Assembly (NCBI GenBank): GCA_035518375.1
Contig: DATIXQ010000104.1
Coordinates: forward strand, 25,705 to 89,704
Direction of reading: 5' to 3'
DNA: 64,000 nt
Origin: DATJLY01 sp035518375
GTDB lineage: Bacteria > Pseudomonadota > Alphaproteobacteria > ATCC43930 > CGMCC-115725
Shown: positions 43,591 through 52,212 of the stretch, piece after piece
How the letters are laid out: the number at the start of each line of letters is the position of its first letter
Position numbering within the stretch: the stretch's first letter is position 1
Made by a program: the position numbers and the translations under genes
Notes under the pieces: generated by a model
What the model was told of the DNA's origin: nothing
What the model saw: the letters and a program-made list of their open reading frames with translations, nothing else
Database searches by the model: none

Positions 43591-44004
43591 TCATGCCGCA
43601 GCGCTCCAAACGTTGTGGTAGGCGGCAATCCACCACGAACCTGCTTCCTTGACGAGGACTAGCAGCAGGCAGGTATGCAATGTGCCATCCGGGTCCGCTG
43701 AAACACCAGGTGGCTTCATCCGGTAGCCTGACAAGCCCACGTCGACGTCGATAACCGCAACATCCGGACGAACAAAGCGTAAAAGTCGCGGTGTCAAGTT
43801 GAGCGTCGTTCCCTTAAACGGGCCGGCAAAGACTTCGGCGTGCCGCCGAATAAACTCCTCACGCCCGACATGAAAGGTGCCGTTGACGTTTGTAAACGTT
43901 CCGTCGGCGCGATAGCGGGCGCCGAACACATCCGCGTCGCCGCGATTCCAGGCGTCACACAGCTCACTCGCAAGTTGCTGAATTGCTGCCTCGTCCGCAG
44001 TCAT
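43591..44004 (-). CDS. SgcJ/EcaC family (NTF2-like, DUF4440-type) protein
   Basis: The 137-residue protein has the NTF2-like SgcJ/EcaC pattern: AAIQQLASELCDAWNRGDADVFGARYRADGTFTNVNG, FVRPDVAVIDVDVGLSGYR and GSWWIAAYHNVW. Members are small enzymes or binding proteins with a cone-shaped pocket. The ATG at 44004 fits the domain start. It appears to form a small operon with the class II aldolase. Confidence 0.8.
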   Translation of the reverse strand: MTADEAAIQQLASELCDAWNRGDADVFGARYRADGTFTNVNGTFHVGREEFIRRHAEVFAGPFKGTTLNLTPRLLRFVRPDVAVIDVDVGLSGYRMKPPGVSADPDGTLHTCLLLVLVKEAGSWWIAAYHNVWSAAA

Positions 44005-44234
44005 TATGGCTGCCCCCAAAGCTGCCGGGAAATCCAATGTTAGCGAAACGCTTCGCGACGTTGCAAAACGCATACGACTGCGCTCAATCCTCCGGACGGT
44101 CGATGTCGCAATTGGGTCAACTGCGTCATTGCCCCAAGCACGGCGATTTATCGAAGACCATCGGGATGAACGAGAACTATCGCTTCTTCTCCGTATCCCC
44201 TGGCTATCCGAAACACGCCCTATTTTACTCCCCC

Positions 44235-45782
44235 TCACTCCCACTCGATCGTGCCGGGCGGCTTCGAGGTCACGTCGTAGACGACGCGGTTGATGCCTTT
44301 CACCTCGTTGATGATGCGCGTCGCCGTGCGCGCGAGGAACTCGTGCGGGAAGGCAAAGGACTCCGCCGTCATGCCGTCGGTCGAGGTGACGGCGCGCAGC
44401 GCGCACACATAATCATAGGAGCGGCTGTCGCCCATGACGCCGACGGTGCGCACCGGCAGCAGCACGGCAAAGGCCTGCCAGATCGCGTCGTAAAGTCCGG
44501 CGAGCCTGATCTCCTCAAGATAGATCGCATCGGCCTTGCGCAGGATGTCGAGCTTCTCGCGCGTGATCGCGCCGGGAATGCGGATGGCGAGGCCGGGCCC
44601 GGGGAACGGATGGCGCCGCACCAGGCTTTCGGGCAATCCCAATTCGCGGCCAAGCTCACGCACCTCGTCCTTGAAGAGCTCGCGCAAGGGCTCGACGAGC
44701 TTCATCTTCATGCGCGCGGGCAGCCCGCCCACATTGTGATGCGACTTGATCGTGACTGATGGGCCGCCCGAGAAGCTCACGGATTCGATCACGTCGGGAT
44801 AGAGCGTGCCTTGCGCCAGGAACTCGGCGCCGCCGAGTTTCTTTGCTTCCTCGTCGAACACGTCGATGAAGGTGGCACCGATGGCTTTTCGCTTCTCCTC
44901 GGGATCGGTGACGCCGTCGAGCTTCTTCAAGAACAGGTCCGACGCGTCGCGATGAACGAGCGGGATGTTGTAGTGGTCGCGGAAGAGACGCACGACCTCT
45001 TCAGCCTCGCCCAAACGCAAAAGCCCGGTATCGACGAAGATGCAAGTGAGCGCCGGCCTCAGCGCCTCGTGCAGCAGCACGGCGACGACAGAGGAATCAA
45101 CGCCGCCCGAAAGGCCGCACACGACGCGCGCGCTGCCGACTTGGCGGCGCACGCGTTCGATTTCGGCGACGCGGAATTGCGCCATGCTCCAATCGCCGGC
45201 CGCGCCCGCGACACGCTGCGTGAAGTTCTTCAGCAGCTCCGCGCCCTGCGGCGTGTGCACGACCTCGGGATGGAACATGAGGCCATAGAATTTGCGGCGG
45301 TCGTCGGCGATGGCCGCAAACGGCGCGCCTTCGCTGACGGCGACGGCGGTGAAGCCCGGCGGCAGGCGCGTGATGCGGTCGCCGTGGCTCATCCACACTT
45401 GCTCGCGGGCGCCCTTGGCCCAGAGGCCCTGAAAGAGCGCGCACTCGCCCGTCACCTCGACGAAGGCACGGCCGAACTCGCGATGCGAGGATGCCTCGAC
45501 CGCGCCGCCCAACTGCGCCGCCATCGCCATCTGCCCATAACAGATGCCCAGGACCGGCACGCCCAGCGTGAAGACAACATCGGGCGCGCGCGGCGTTCCC
45601 GCCTCGTGCACCGACGCAGGCCCGCCCGAGAGGATGATCGCCTTCGGGCCAAAGGCGCGCAAGCGCTCCTCGCTCATGGCGAAGGGATGGATCTCGCAAT
45701 AGACGCCGCTCTCGCGCACGCGCCGGGCGATCAATTGCGTCACCTGGCTGCCGAAATCGAGGATCAGCACGCGGTCGGTCAT
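44235..45782 (-). CDS. guaA: GMP synthase (glutamine-hydrolysing)
   Basis: The 515-residue enzyme converts XMP to GMP using glutamine and ATP. The N-terminal class I glutamine amidotransferase has GICYGQMAMAAQLGG with the catalytic Cys. The ATP-pyrophosphatase domain has the P-loop GLSGGVDSSVVAVLLHEA. The C-terminal dimerisation domain ends with the conserved PPGTIEWE. It overlaps the rsmB stop by 4 bases (ATGA). Confidence 0.97.
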   Translation of the reverse strand: MTDRVLILDFGSQVTQLIARRVRESGVYCEIHPFAMSEERLRAFGPKAIILSGGPASVHEAGTPRAPDVVFTLGVPVLGICYGQMAMAAQLGGAVEASSHREFGRAFVEVTGECALFQGLWAKGAREQVWMSHGDRITRLPPGFTAVAVSEGAPFAAIADDRRKFYGLMFHPEVVHTPQGAELLKNFTQRVAGAAGDWSMAQFRVAEIERVRRQVGSARVVCGLSGGVDSSVVAVLLHEALRPALTCIFVDTGLLRLGEAEEVVRLFRDHYNIPLVHRDASDLFLKKLDGVTDPEEKRKAIGATFIDVFDEEAKKLGGAEFLAQGTLYPDVIESVSFSGGPSVTIKSHHNVGGLPARMKMKLVEPLRELFKDEVRELGRELGLPESLVRRHPFPGPGLAIRIPGAITREKLDILRKADAIYLEEIRLAGLYDAIWQAFAVLLPVRTVGVMGDSRSYDYVCALRAVTSTDGMTAESFAFPHEFLARTATRIINEVKGINRVVYDVTSKPPGTIEWE

Positions 45783-47125
45783 GGCGCATCATCGGCGGCG
45801 GGCGGATTCGTTGCAAGCGGCGCCCGCTCCATCACGGCGACGAAGAACCCGTCTGTACCGTGGCGCGCCGGCGAGAGACGCAGCATCTCGGCGCGCGTCG
45901 GCGCGGTGCCGCCCACCGCCTCGCCCCAGACCGATGAAATGGGAAGAAGCCCGAAGTCCGCGTGCGCGGCAAGGAAGCGCGCGACCTGCTCCTCGTTCTC
46001 GTCGGCAAGGAGCGAGCAGGTGACATAGATGAGACGCCCGCCCGGCCGCACGAGGCGGCAGGCGCTCGCGAGAATATCGGCCTGGAGCGCGGTCAGCTCG
46101 GCAAGGTCTTCCGGCTTGAGCCGCCATTTGGCGTCGGGATTGCGGCGCCAAGTCCCGGTGCCGGTGCAGGGCGCATCGACAAGCACGCGGTCGAAGCCCG
46201 CGGCGTGGCGCTTCACCCACGGATCGTGCGCGGACGACAACACGCGCCGCTGCACGATGCTGGCGCCGGAACGACGCACGCGCTCGGTCGCGCGCTCGAG
46301 CCGGCGGGCCGAGATGTCGCACGCGACGAGGTGGCCGCGATTGCCCATGCTCGCCGCGAGCGCCAAGGTCTTGCCGCCGGCGCCGGCGCAGAAATCGACG
46401 ACGCGCATGCCGGGCCGCGCCTCGACAAGAAGGGACGCGAGCTGCGAGCCTTCGTCCTGTACCTCGACGTGGCCTTGGCGGAACGTATCGAGCTTGCCCA
46501 GCGGCACGCGCGCGAAGAGCCGCAGGCCGAGCGGCGACAGCTTTGTGCGCGCGGCCTCGATCCCCTCGCGCGCGAGCGCCGCGCGCACCGCCTCGCGCTC
46601 GGATTTGATCGTGTTGACGCGAAGGTCCAAGGCCGCAGGCTCGAGCTGCGCCGCCATCTCGCGCGCGAGATCGCGGCCGAGCGAGGCTTCGAGCGCGGGC
46701 TCGAGCCAGGCGGGATAGTTGCCGCGCACGGAAGCCGGCATGGCGCGATCGGCGAGCGGCTTGCCCTCGGCGGCTTCGGCAAACCGCCGCTCGGCCGCAT
46801 CGAGCCGCGCAGGCCTAAAGCGATCGCCGTCCCAGTCGCGCGCGATTTGCGCTGCGCTCCGCTCCTCGATGAGCAGCAACGCCGCGAGCACGCGGATGCG
46901 CGCTGACGGCTCGACCCCCGGCACCTCGCGCGCGAGCCACCAGTCGAGCGATGCACGGAAGCGCAGCACGCCATAGATCAATTCCGAGATCGCCGCGCGG
47001 TCTTTCGCGCCAGCGAAACGGTGGCGGCGGAAATATTCCGCGACGAGATCGTCGGCCGGCGCCTTCCCGGCTTCGATCGCGGCGAGAAGCCCGATCGCGG
47101 CCTCAGCGCGCGCGCCAGGCGTCAT
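45779..47125 (-). CDS. rsmB: 16S rRNA m5C methyltransferase, RsmB/Sun type
   Basis: The 448-residue protein has an N-terminal NusB-like RNA-binding domain (AIGLLAAIEAGKAPADDLVAEYFRRHRF). The methyltransferase domain has the SAM motif VVDFCAGAGGKTLALAA, the motif VDAPCTGTGTWRRNPD with the conserved PC dipeptide, and VTCSLLADENEEQV with the catalytic Cys. It methylates a cytosine of 16S rRNA. It lies between the exported hydrolase and guaA in a compact purine operon. Confidence 0.92.
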   Translation of the reverse strand: MTPGARAEAAIGLLAAIEAGKAPADDLVAEYFRRHRFAGAKDRAAISELIYGVLRFRASLDWWLAREVPGVEPSARIRVLAALLLIEERSAAQIARDWDGDRFRPARLDAAERRFAEAAEGKPLADRAMPASVRGNYPAWLEPALEASLGRDLAREMAAQLEPAALDLRVNTIKSEREAVRAALAREGIEAARTKLSPLGLRLFARVPLGKLDTFRQGHVEVQDEGSQLASLLVEARPGMRVVDFCAGAGGKTLALAASMGNRGHLVACDISARRLERATERVRRSGASIVQRRVLSSAHDPWVKRHAAGFDRVLVDAPCTGTGTWRRNPDAKWRLKPEDLAELTALQADILASACRLVRPGGRLIYVTCSLLADENEEQVARFLAAHADFGLLPISSVWGEAVGGTAPTRAEMLRLSPARHGTDGFFVAVMERAPLATNPPAADDAP

Positions 47126-47134
47126 GGCGGAAGA

Positions 47135-48151
47135 CTAGAGCTTCTGGTCGGCAAGCCAGGAAAGCACGGTCTCGCTGAGCTTCTCCTCGTTGCCGACGAA
47201 GGAGTGCGCGTCGCCGCTGGGCGGCCGCGGATCGGGCAGCAGCACGAACTTGATGCTGGTGACGAGCGAGCCTTCGGCATCGGCGGCGCTCAACAGCATG
47301 TGCGGCTCGAACGGGAGCACGATGCCATCCGCCTGATCGCGCACCATCAGGATCGGATACGGGATGCGCCGGATCCAGAACGTGCCGTCGGCCGCGCTCA
47401 CCTCGGTCGAGCGGTAGGTCAGGAAATGCTGCGCGGTCACCGGCACGTCCTGGCCGGTGATGTAGTGCATCTTGTGCTGCAGCGGCTCGGTCAGTGCGCC
47501 GCTGCGCAGCCCCGCCATCGCATCCTCGGACAGCGCCTTGTAGCTCTCCTCGCTGCCGATCAGGATGTTGCGCGACTTCCACGGCAGGTTTGCGAACGGG
47601 CCGGTGAGGATCACGGCCTTGACGTCGGGGCTCCAGTCGGTGGCGGCGTAGAACTGGACCTGGACGTTGCCGAGGCTGTGGCCGTGCAACACGAGACGCC
47701 GATATCCGAGCGCGCGCGCCGTCATCACCGCCGCCTCGATGTCGCGGCGATCGTCGTAGAAATTATCGGTGTTGATCAGTTGATCGTGCTGCCGCGTATT
47801 GGTCGCGAGGACGGCGTAGCCCTTGGCCGAGAGATCGCGCCCAAGGCTCTTGTGCGGCGCGTCGTGGTAGTTGGAGCCGCTGCCATGCACGGAGACGACG
47901 ATCGTCGTGTCGGCCGCCGCCTTGCCCTGCGGCTGCCACAGCGCCGCGGCGTTGGCGTTGCCGTCGAGCGCCGTGATCGTAAGGAAGCGCAGACTCGCGC
48001 CGTTCGTGGGTGCGAAATCGTCGGGCAAGCCCGCGGGCCGCGGCACGGTGTCGTAGGTGATGGCGCGCGCGATCTCGGCGGCGCGCGCGGCCGGCGTCAG
48101 CGCGAGCGCGGCAAAGGCGGCGGCCGCGACGAGCCACCCTCCTCGCATCAT
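47135..48151 (-). CDS. Exported alpha/beta hydrolase
   Basis: The 338-residue protein has a Sec signal peptide (RGGWLVAAAAFAALALTPAARA) and an alpha/beta hydrolase domain. It has VVSVHGSGSNYHDAPH at the oxyanion loop, LVLHGHSLGNVQVQFYAATD at the nucleophile elbow (Ser in GHSLG) and a late GDAHSFVGNEEKL with the catalytic His. The first of two adjacent ATGs is taken, preceded by AGGAG. It lies 4 bases after guaB and 9 bases before rsmB, so it shares their operon. Confidence 0.82.
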   Translation of the reverse strand: MMRGGWLVAAAAFAALALTPAARAAEIARAITYDTVPRPAGLPDDFAPTNGASLRFLTITALDGNANAAALWQPQGKAAADTTIVVSVHGSGSNYHDAPHKSLGRDLSAKGYAVLATNTRQHDQLINTDNFYDDRRDIEAAVMTARALGYRRLVLHGHSLGNVQVQFYAATDWSPDVKAVILTGPFANLPWKSRNILIGSEESYKALSEDAMAGLRSGALTEPLQHKMHYITGQDVPVTAQHFLTYRSTEVSAADGTFWIRRIPYPILMVRDQADGIVLPFEPHMLLSAADAEGSLVTSIKFVLLPDPRPPSGDAHSFVGNEEKLSETVLSWLADQKL

Positions 48152-48155
48152 CACG

Positions 48156-49616
48156 TCACAGCTCCTGCTGGTAGTTCGGAGATTCGCGCGTGATGTCGAT
48201 GTCGTGCGCGTGGCTTTCGCGCAGGCCCGAGGCGGTGATACGCACGAAGCGGCAGTTCTTCTGCATCTCGGGGATGGTGCGGTTGCCGGTATAGCCCATC
48301 GCCGCCTTGAGGCCGCCCACAAGCTGGTGCACGACATTGCCGACCGGTCCCTTATGCGGCACGCGGCCCTCGACGCCCTCCGGCACGAGCTTCAGCGCGC
48401 TCGACACTTCCTCCTGGAAATAGCGGTCGGCCGAGCCGCGCGCCATCGCGCCGAGCGAGCCCATGCCGCGGTAGGATTTGTAGCTGCGGCCCTGGTAGAG
48501 AAAGACCTCGCCAGGGCTTTCGTCGGTGCCGGCGAAAAGCGAGCCGAGCATGGCGCAATCGGCGCCGGCGGCGATCGCCTTCGCGAGATCGCCCGAGAAT
48601 TTGATGCCGCCGTCGGCGATGACGGGCACGTTCTTCTTGCGGCAGGCCTCCACGACGTCGAGGATCGCGGTGAGCTGCGGCACGCCGACGCCGGCGATGA
48701 CGCGCGTGGTGCAGATCGAGCCCGGGCCGATGCCGACTTTCACGGCATCGGCGCCAGCATCGACGAGCGCCTCGGCGCCATCGCTCGTCGCGACGTTGCC
48801 GACCACGATCTGGGTCGAATTGGAAAGCCGCCGGATGCGGGCCGTGACATCGAGCACGCGCTGCGAATGGCCGTGCGCGGTATCGATCACGAGCACGTCG
48901 ACGCCGGCATCGAAGAGGGCTTCGGCACGCGCCACGCCATCGTCGCCGGTGCCGGTCGCAGCGGCGGCGCGTAGCCGCCCTTGCTCGTCCTTGCAGGCGT
49001 AAGGGAAGCGCTGCGACTTTTCGATGTCCTTCACCGTGACAAGCCCGACGCAGCGATACTCGTCGTCGACGACGATGAGCTTCTCGATGCGGTGCTGGTG
49101 AAGGAGGCGCTTGGCGTCCTCGCGCGACACGCTCTCGCGCACGGTGACGAGCCGCTCCTTCGTCATGAGCGCGCTCACCTTCTCGTTGGGGTTCGTGGCG
49201 AAGCGCACGTCGCGGTTCGTGAGGATGCCGACGAGGCGCTTGCCACGCTCGACCACCGGGATGCCGGAGATGCGGTTGTCGGCCATGAGCTTCAGCGCAT
49301 CGGCAAGCGTTGCGTCCGGCTCGATCGTGACCGGGTTCACCACCATGCCGGCCTCGAACTTCTTGACCTTGCGGACCTCGTTCGCCTGTTGCTCGATCGT
49401 CATGTTGCGGTGGATGACGCCGATGCCGCCCGCCTGGGCCATGGCGATGGCGAGCGCGCTTTCCGTCACGGTATCCATCGCCGCCGAGATGATGGGAATG
49501 CCGAGCGACACCTCGCGCGTCAAACGCGTCTTCGTGTCGGTCTCGGTCGGGAGGACGGAGGAAGCGGCCGGCACCAGCAGGACGTCGTCGAAAGTGAGCG
49601 CCTGACGGATGTCCAT
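48156..49616 (-). CDS. guaB: IMP dehydrogenase
   Basis: The 486-residue enzyme oxidises IMP to XMP with NAD, the first step of guanine nucleotide synthesis. Two CBS domains are inserted at about residues 93-205 (VTIEPDATLADALKLMADNRISGIPVVERG is the first). The active-site loop VGIGPGSICTTRVIAG holds the catalytic Cys. The flap has YRGMGSLGAMARGSADRY, with the RY of bacterial enzymes. GGGAGGCAGC precedes the ATG. It heads the guaB-hydrolase-rsmB-guaA operon. Confidence 0.97.
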   Translation of the reverse strand: MDIRQALTFDDVLLVPAASSVLPTETDTKTRLTREVSLGIPIISAAMDTVTESALAIAMAQAGGIGVIHRNMTIEQQANEVRKVKKFEAGMVVNPVTIEPDATLADALKLMADNRISGIPVVERGKRLVGILTNRDVRFATNPNEKVSALMTKERLVTVRESVSREDAKRLLHQHRIEKLIVVDDEYRCVGLVTVKDIEKSQRFPYACKDEQGRLRAAAATGTGDDGVARAEALFDAGVDVLVIDTAHGHSQRVLDVTARIRRLSNSTQIVVGNVATSDGAEALVDAGADAVKVGIGPGSICTTRVIAGVGVPQLTAILDVVEACRKKNVPVIADGGIKFSGDLAKAIAAGADCAMLGSLFAGTDESPGEVFLYQGRSYKSYRGMGSLGAMARGSADRYFQEEVSSALKLVPEGVEGRVPHKGPVGNVVHQLVGGLKAAMGYTGNRTIPEMQKNCRFVRITASGLRESHAHDIDITRESPNYQQEL

Positions 49617-49645
49617 GCTGCCTCCCGCGAATCGGTTGGCGTCAC

Positions 49646-49674
49646 AATATAGGGTGCGTCGCGAGATTAGGGAA
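49646..49674 (-). promoter_or_regulatory. Possible guaB promoter
   Basis: On the minus strand TATATT (49651-49646) is a good -10 box. A weak -35 candidate, TTCCCT (49674-49669), is 17 bases upstream. Transcription would start about 30 bases before the guaB ATG. The -35 is poor, so confidence is low. Confidence 0.35.
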
Positions 49675-49691
49675 GCGCGCGGCGCGCAACG

Positions 49692-50342
49692 CTAGGCTGC
49701 GCGAAAGCCCTGCGCGACGATGTAAAGCTCGGCCGATTCGGCTCGGCTCGCCGGTGGCTTCGCGTGACGCACACTCGCGAAGTCGCGCTTCAGCGCAGCG
49801 AGGAACGCGGTACCCGCGCCGCCCTGATAGAGCTTCGCCACGAAGGCGCCACCCGGCGCCAGCACAGTTCGCGCAAATTCGTGTGCCGCCTCGGCAAGCG
49901 CGACGATGCGCAAATGATCGGTTCCGGCATGGCCGGTGGCGGGCGCCGCCATGTCGGACAGCACGAGATCGGCCGCGCCGCCGAGCGCCGCCACAAGCGC
50001 CGCTGGCGCCTCCGCCGCCCAAAAATCGAGCGTCAGGATGCGCGCGCCGGCGACGGGCTGCATCGGCGCGATGTCGAGCGCCACGACGCGGCCCTTCTGC
50101 GGCGCCTTGACGGCCGCGACCGCGACCTGGGTCCAGCCGCCCGGCGCCGCGCCGAGATCGACGACGCGCATGCCCGGCCGCATGAGGTGGAAGCGCGCGT
50201 CGAGCTCCCGGAGCTTGTAGGCGGCGCGCGAGCGGAAACCCTCGCGCCGCGCGCGCTGGACATAGGGATCGTTGAGCTGGCGCGCGAGCCAGCGGGTCGA
50301 GGACGGCGTGCGCTGCCCCGCGGTCTTGACGCGCTCGACCAT
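49692..50342 (-). CDS. rlmE: 23S rRNA 2'-O-ribose methyltransferase RlmE (FtsJ)
   Basis: The 216-residue enzyme methylates the ribose of a uridine in 23S rRNA. It has the FtsJ features SRAAYKLRELD (first catalytic Lys), VVDLGAAPGGWTQVA (SAM site), LVLSDMAAPATGH (Asp), GGAFVAKLYQGG (second Lys) and SRAESAELYIVAQGF (Glu). The K-D-K-E tetrad is complete. Its ATG shares one base with the ppx stop codon (TAATG), so the two are coupled. Confidence 0.94.
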   Translation of the reverse strand: MVERVKTAGQRTPSSTRWLARQLNDPYVQRARREGFRSRAAYKLRELDARFHLMRPGMRVVDLGAAPGGWTQVAVAAVKAPQKGRVVALDIAPMQPVAGARILTLDFWAAEAPAALVAALGGAADLVLSDMAAPATGHAGTDHLRIVALAEAAHEFARTVLAPGGAFVAKLYQGGAGTAFLAALKRDFASVRHAKPPASRAESAELYIVAQGFRAA

Positions 50343-51349
50343 TACGCAGCGCCGCGGAAGTATCCGAGCAGAATCCCCTCGCGAATGCCGCGGTCAGCGA
50401 CGACGAGGCGCCCCACGGGCCAAAGCCGGCAGATCGCGTCAAGAATGGCGCAGCCCGCGAGCACCAGGTCCGCGCGCTCTTCGCCGACGCAGGGATGGGC
50501 CGCGCGCTCCTCCCAGCACATCGCGGCAAGGCGCCGCGAGGCGCCCTCGATCTCGGCGAAATCCAATGCCGACCCGTCGACGCGGTTGCGATCGTAGCGC
50601 GGCAGATCGAGATGAACGCCGGCCAGGGTCGTGACCGTGCCCGAGCTGCCAAGGAGCTGCACCGTGCCTTCGACGATGCGGGGAGCGATCTTGTGCTTCT
50701 CCTCGAACGGCGCGAGCGCGCGCCCGACCTCCTCAGCCATGGCGGCATAAGTCGCCGCGCTCACGACATGGCCGCCATAGCGGTCGGCCAGGGTGACGAC
50801 GCCGTGCGGCACCGAGACGTAGTCGCGCATCACCGGCGCGCCGTCAGCGTCGCGCTCGAGCCAGACGAGCTCGGTCGAGCCGCCGCCGATGTCGAAGACG
50901 AGCGCCCCGGGCACGGACGGATCGAGCAGCGGCGAGCAGCCGGCGACGACGAGCCGCGCCTCCTCGTCGCTCGAGATGATCTCGATCGCGATGCCGGTGT
51001 CGAGCCGCACGCGCTCCAAGAACTCGGCGCAGTTCTGCGCGCGCCGGCACGCTTCGGTTGCGACATAGCGGCCGTGCCGCGCGCCCGAGCGCGCGACCTT
51101 GCCGGCGCAGACGCGGAGCGCGGCGAGCGTGCGCACCATCGCCGCTTCCGATAGCTGGCCGCTCGCCGCCAAACCCTCGCCCAGCCGCACGATGCGCGAG
51201 AAGGCGTCGATGACGTGAAAGCCCGCGCCGCGGCGGCGCGCGATCAGAAGGCGGCAATTGTTGGTGCCAAGGTCGAGCGCGGCGCATACGTCGCGGCGCT
51301 CGTTGTCGGACGGGAGGGCCGAGGGCGGATCCGCTATCGCCACGAACAA
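50342..51349 (-). CDS. Exopolyphosphatase/guanosine pentaphosphate phosphatase (Ppx/GppA) family protein
   Basis: The 335-residue protein has the ASKHA fold of Ppx/GppA: AALDLGTNNCRLLIARR, LGEGLAASGQLSEAAMVRTLAAL, VFDIGGGSTELVWLERD and GSSGTVTTLAGVHLDL. This is the short two-domain form common in alphaproteobacteria, without the C-terminal HD domain. It hydrolyses polyphosphate or pppGpp. It is coupled to rlmE. Confidence 0.92.
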   Translation of the reverse strand: MFVAIADPPSALPSDNERRDVCAALDLGTNNCRLLIARRRGAGFHVIDAFSRIVRLGEGLAASGQLSEAAMVRTLAALRVCAGKVARSGARHGRYVATEACRRAQNCAEFLERVRLDTGIAIEIISSDEEARLVVAGCSPLLDPSVPGALVFDIGGGSTELVWLERDADGAPVMRDYVSVPHGVVTLADRYGGHVVSAATYAAMAEEVGRALAPFEEKHKIAPRIVEGTVQLLGSSGTVTTLAGVHLDLPRYDRNRVDGSALDFAEIEGASRRLAAMCWEERAAHPCVGEERADLVLAGCAILDAICRLWPVGRLVVADRGIREGILLGYFRGAA

Positions 51350-51407
51350 AATCCTAAAGACGCGGCGCCCCGGGCCCGCGCCGCAATGCTACCGCATAGC
51401 CCGCGGC

Positions 51408-51436
51408 TTTCAAAGATCGCGCTCCTGTGCTAGGAA
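51408..51436 (+). promoter_or_regulatory. Possible promoter of tRNA-Gln
   Basis: TTTCAA (51408-51413) and TAGGAA (51431-51436) are separated by 17 bases. Transcription would start about 15 bases before the mature tRNA. The -10 element is not ideal. Confidence 0.4.
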
Positions 51437-51458
51437 TATCAGGTGCCCGATCCCATGG

Positions 51459-51532
51459 TGGGGGATCGTCTAACGGTAGGACAGCGGACTCTGACTCCGC
51501 CAGTCTAGGTTCAAATCCTAGTCCCCCAGCCA
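51459..51532 (+). tRNA. tRNA-Gln (anticodon CUG)
   Basis: The acceptor stem TGGGGGA pairs with TCCCCCA, followed by discriminator G and an encoded CCA. The anticodon stem-loop is GCGGA-CTCTGAC-TCCGC, giving anticodon CTG. The T-arm is CTAGG-TTCAAAT-CCTAG. The gene is 74 bases including CCA. Its 3' end is duplicated at 52213-52231. Confidence 0.96.
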
Positions 51533-51534
51533 AC
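51516..51534 (+). repeat. Left direct repeat at the tRNA-Gln 3' end (attL-like)
   Basis: The 19 bases TCCTAGTCCCCCAGCCAAC cover half of the T-stem, the acceptor 3' strand and the CCA, plus two bases beyond. They match 52213-52231 exactly. This is the usual position of integrase crossover sites in tRNA genes. Confidence 0.75.
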
Positions 51535-52212
51535 TCCCGAAAATCCAGCAAAACCGCGACTTTTCGAGTAAGACCGCGGCGGAAATTGCTAGAAGAATCC
51601 GACGCCGAAAAACTTATTGGTCGTTGTCCCCTTTTAGCGCGGCCTTACCACTGTTCCGTTCCACTTCGCCGCTACCAGGTTCGACGCGCTCTCGATACAT
51701 ACAGCACGCATACGGCCGGGCTGATCCTTTTCCAGCGGACAAACCTCGTAGTCCCCGAAGACGACAATCTCTTGCGGCCTACCTAGAGCCATCAGCGTAC
51801 CAACGGACGCGGGGATCGCACTATTTTCGTCATCGTTTAACTCGGTTGCTTCCACGACATTCAACATTCGGTGTGTCCCCACAACCCACATTCGCATTGG
51901 AATACCATTGTAAGCGCCGACTCGGCCGTGAACCGTGAAGCATTCGCCCATGATATTTGGGCTGCCCTTGCACGGCAGCCTCTGGTCGCCGATGGCCGTG
52001 CCTCCGCCAATAATGAGCGGCGCCACGGTCGCCAAGATCACAACCAACTTCATAAACCCAATCGTGCGGCAGACTTAGCTCGTCGATCAAGCCTTACTAC
52101 GTCATCGCGCCGGCTTTCGGGCGCGATTGCCAGAAGAAATTGCTAGAAAGAAACCGTCAAAAATCCAGCATTAACAGGCATTCCTGCACTTTTTGACACA
52201 TGAGCCGTCGCG
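51535..52212. mobile_element. Candidate mini-insert bracketed by tRNA-Gln direct repeats
   Basis: About 680 bases lie between the exact 19-base repeats. The interior is visibly less GC-rich than its surroundings and holds one secreted hypothetical gene. It has no integrase, so it would be a deletion remnant or a passively mobilised cassette. Two further short repeats lie inside near each end: AAAATCCAGCA (51540-51550, 52160-52170) and GAAATTGCTAGAA (51582-51594, 52136-52148). Their order is reversed between the ends. Confidence 0.5.
51634..52053 (-). CDS. Exported hypothetical protein in tRNA-flanked insert
   Basis: The 139-residue protein has a signal peptide (KLVVILATVAPLIIGGGTA) and a small domain with a conserved-looking core CFTVHGRVGAYNGIPMRMWVVGTHRML. 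CPLEKDQPGRMRAVCIESA contributes Cys that may form disulfides. Codon use and base composition are less GC-rich than the flanks. Similar small secreted proteins occur in other alphaproteobacteria (recollection, not checked). It is the only gene between the two copies of the tRNA-Gln end. Confidence 0.62.
   Translation of the reverse strand: MKLVVILATVAPLIIGGGTAIGDQRLPCKGSPNIMGECFTVHGRVGAYNGIPMRMWVVGTHRMLNVVEATELNDDENSAIPASVGTLMALGRPQEIVVFGDYEVCPLEKDQPGRMRAVCIESASNLVAAKWNGTVVRPR

Noticed and set aside
51535..52212. A prophage or full integrative element after tRNA-Gln
   Set aside because: There is no integrase, excisionase or phage gene between the repeats. Only a small insert with one hypothetical gene is present, so only the att-like repeats are claimed.
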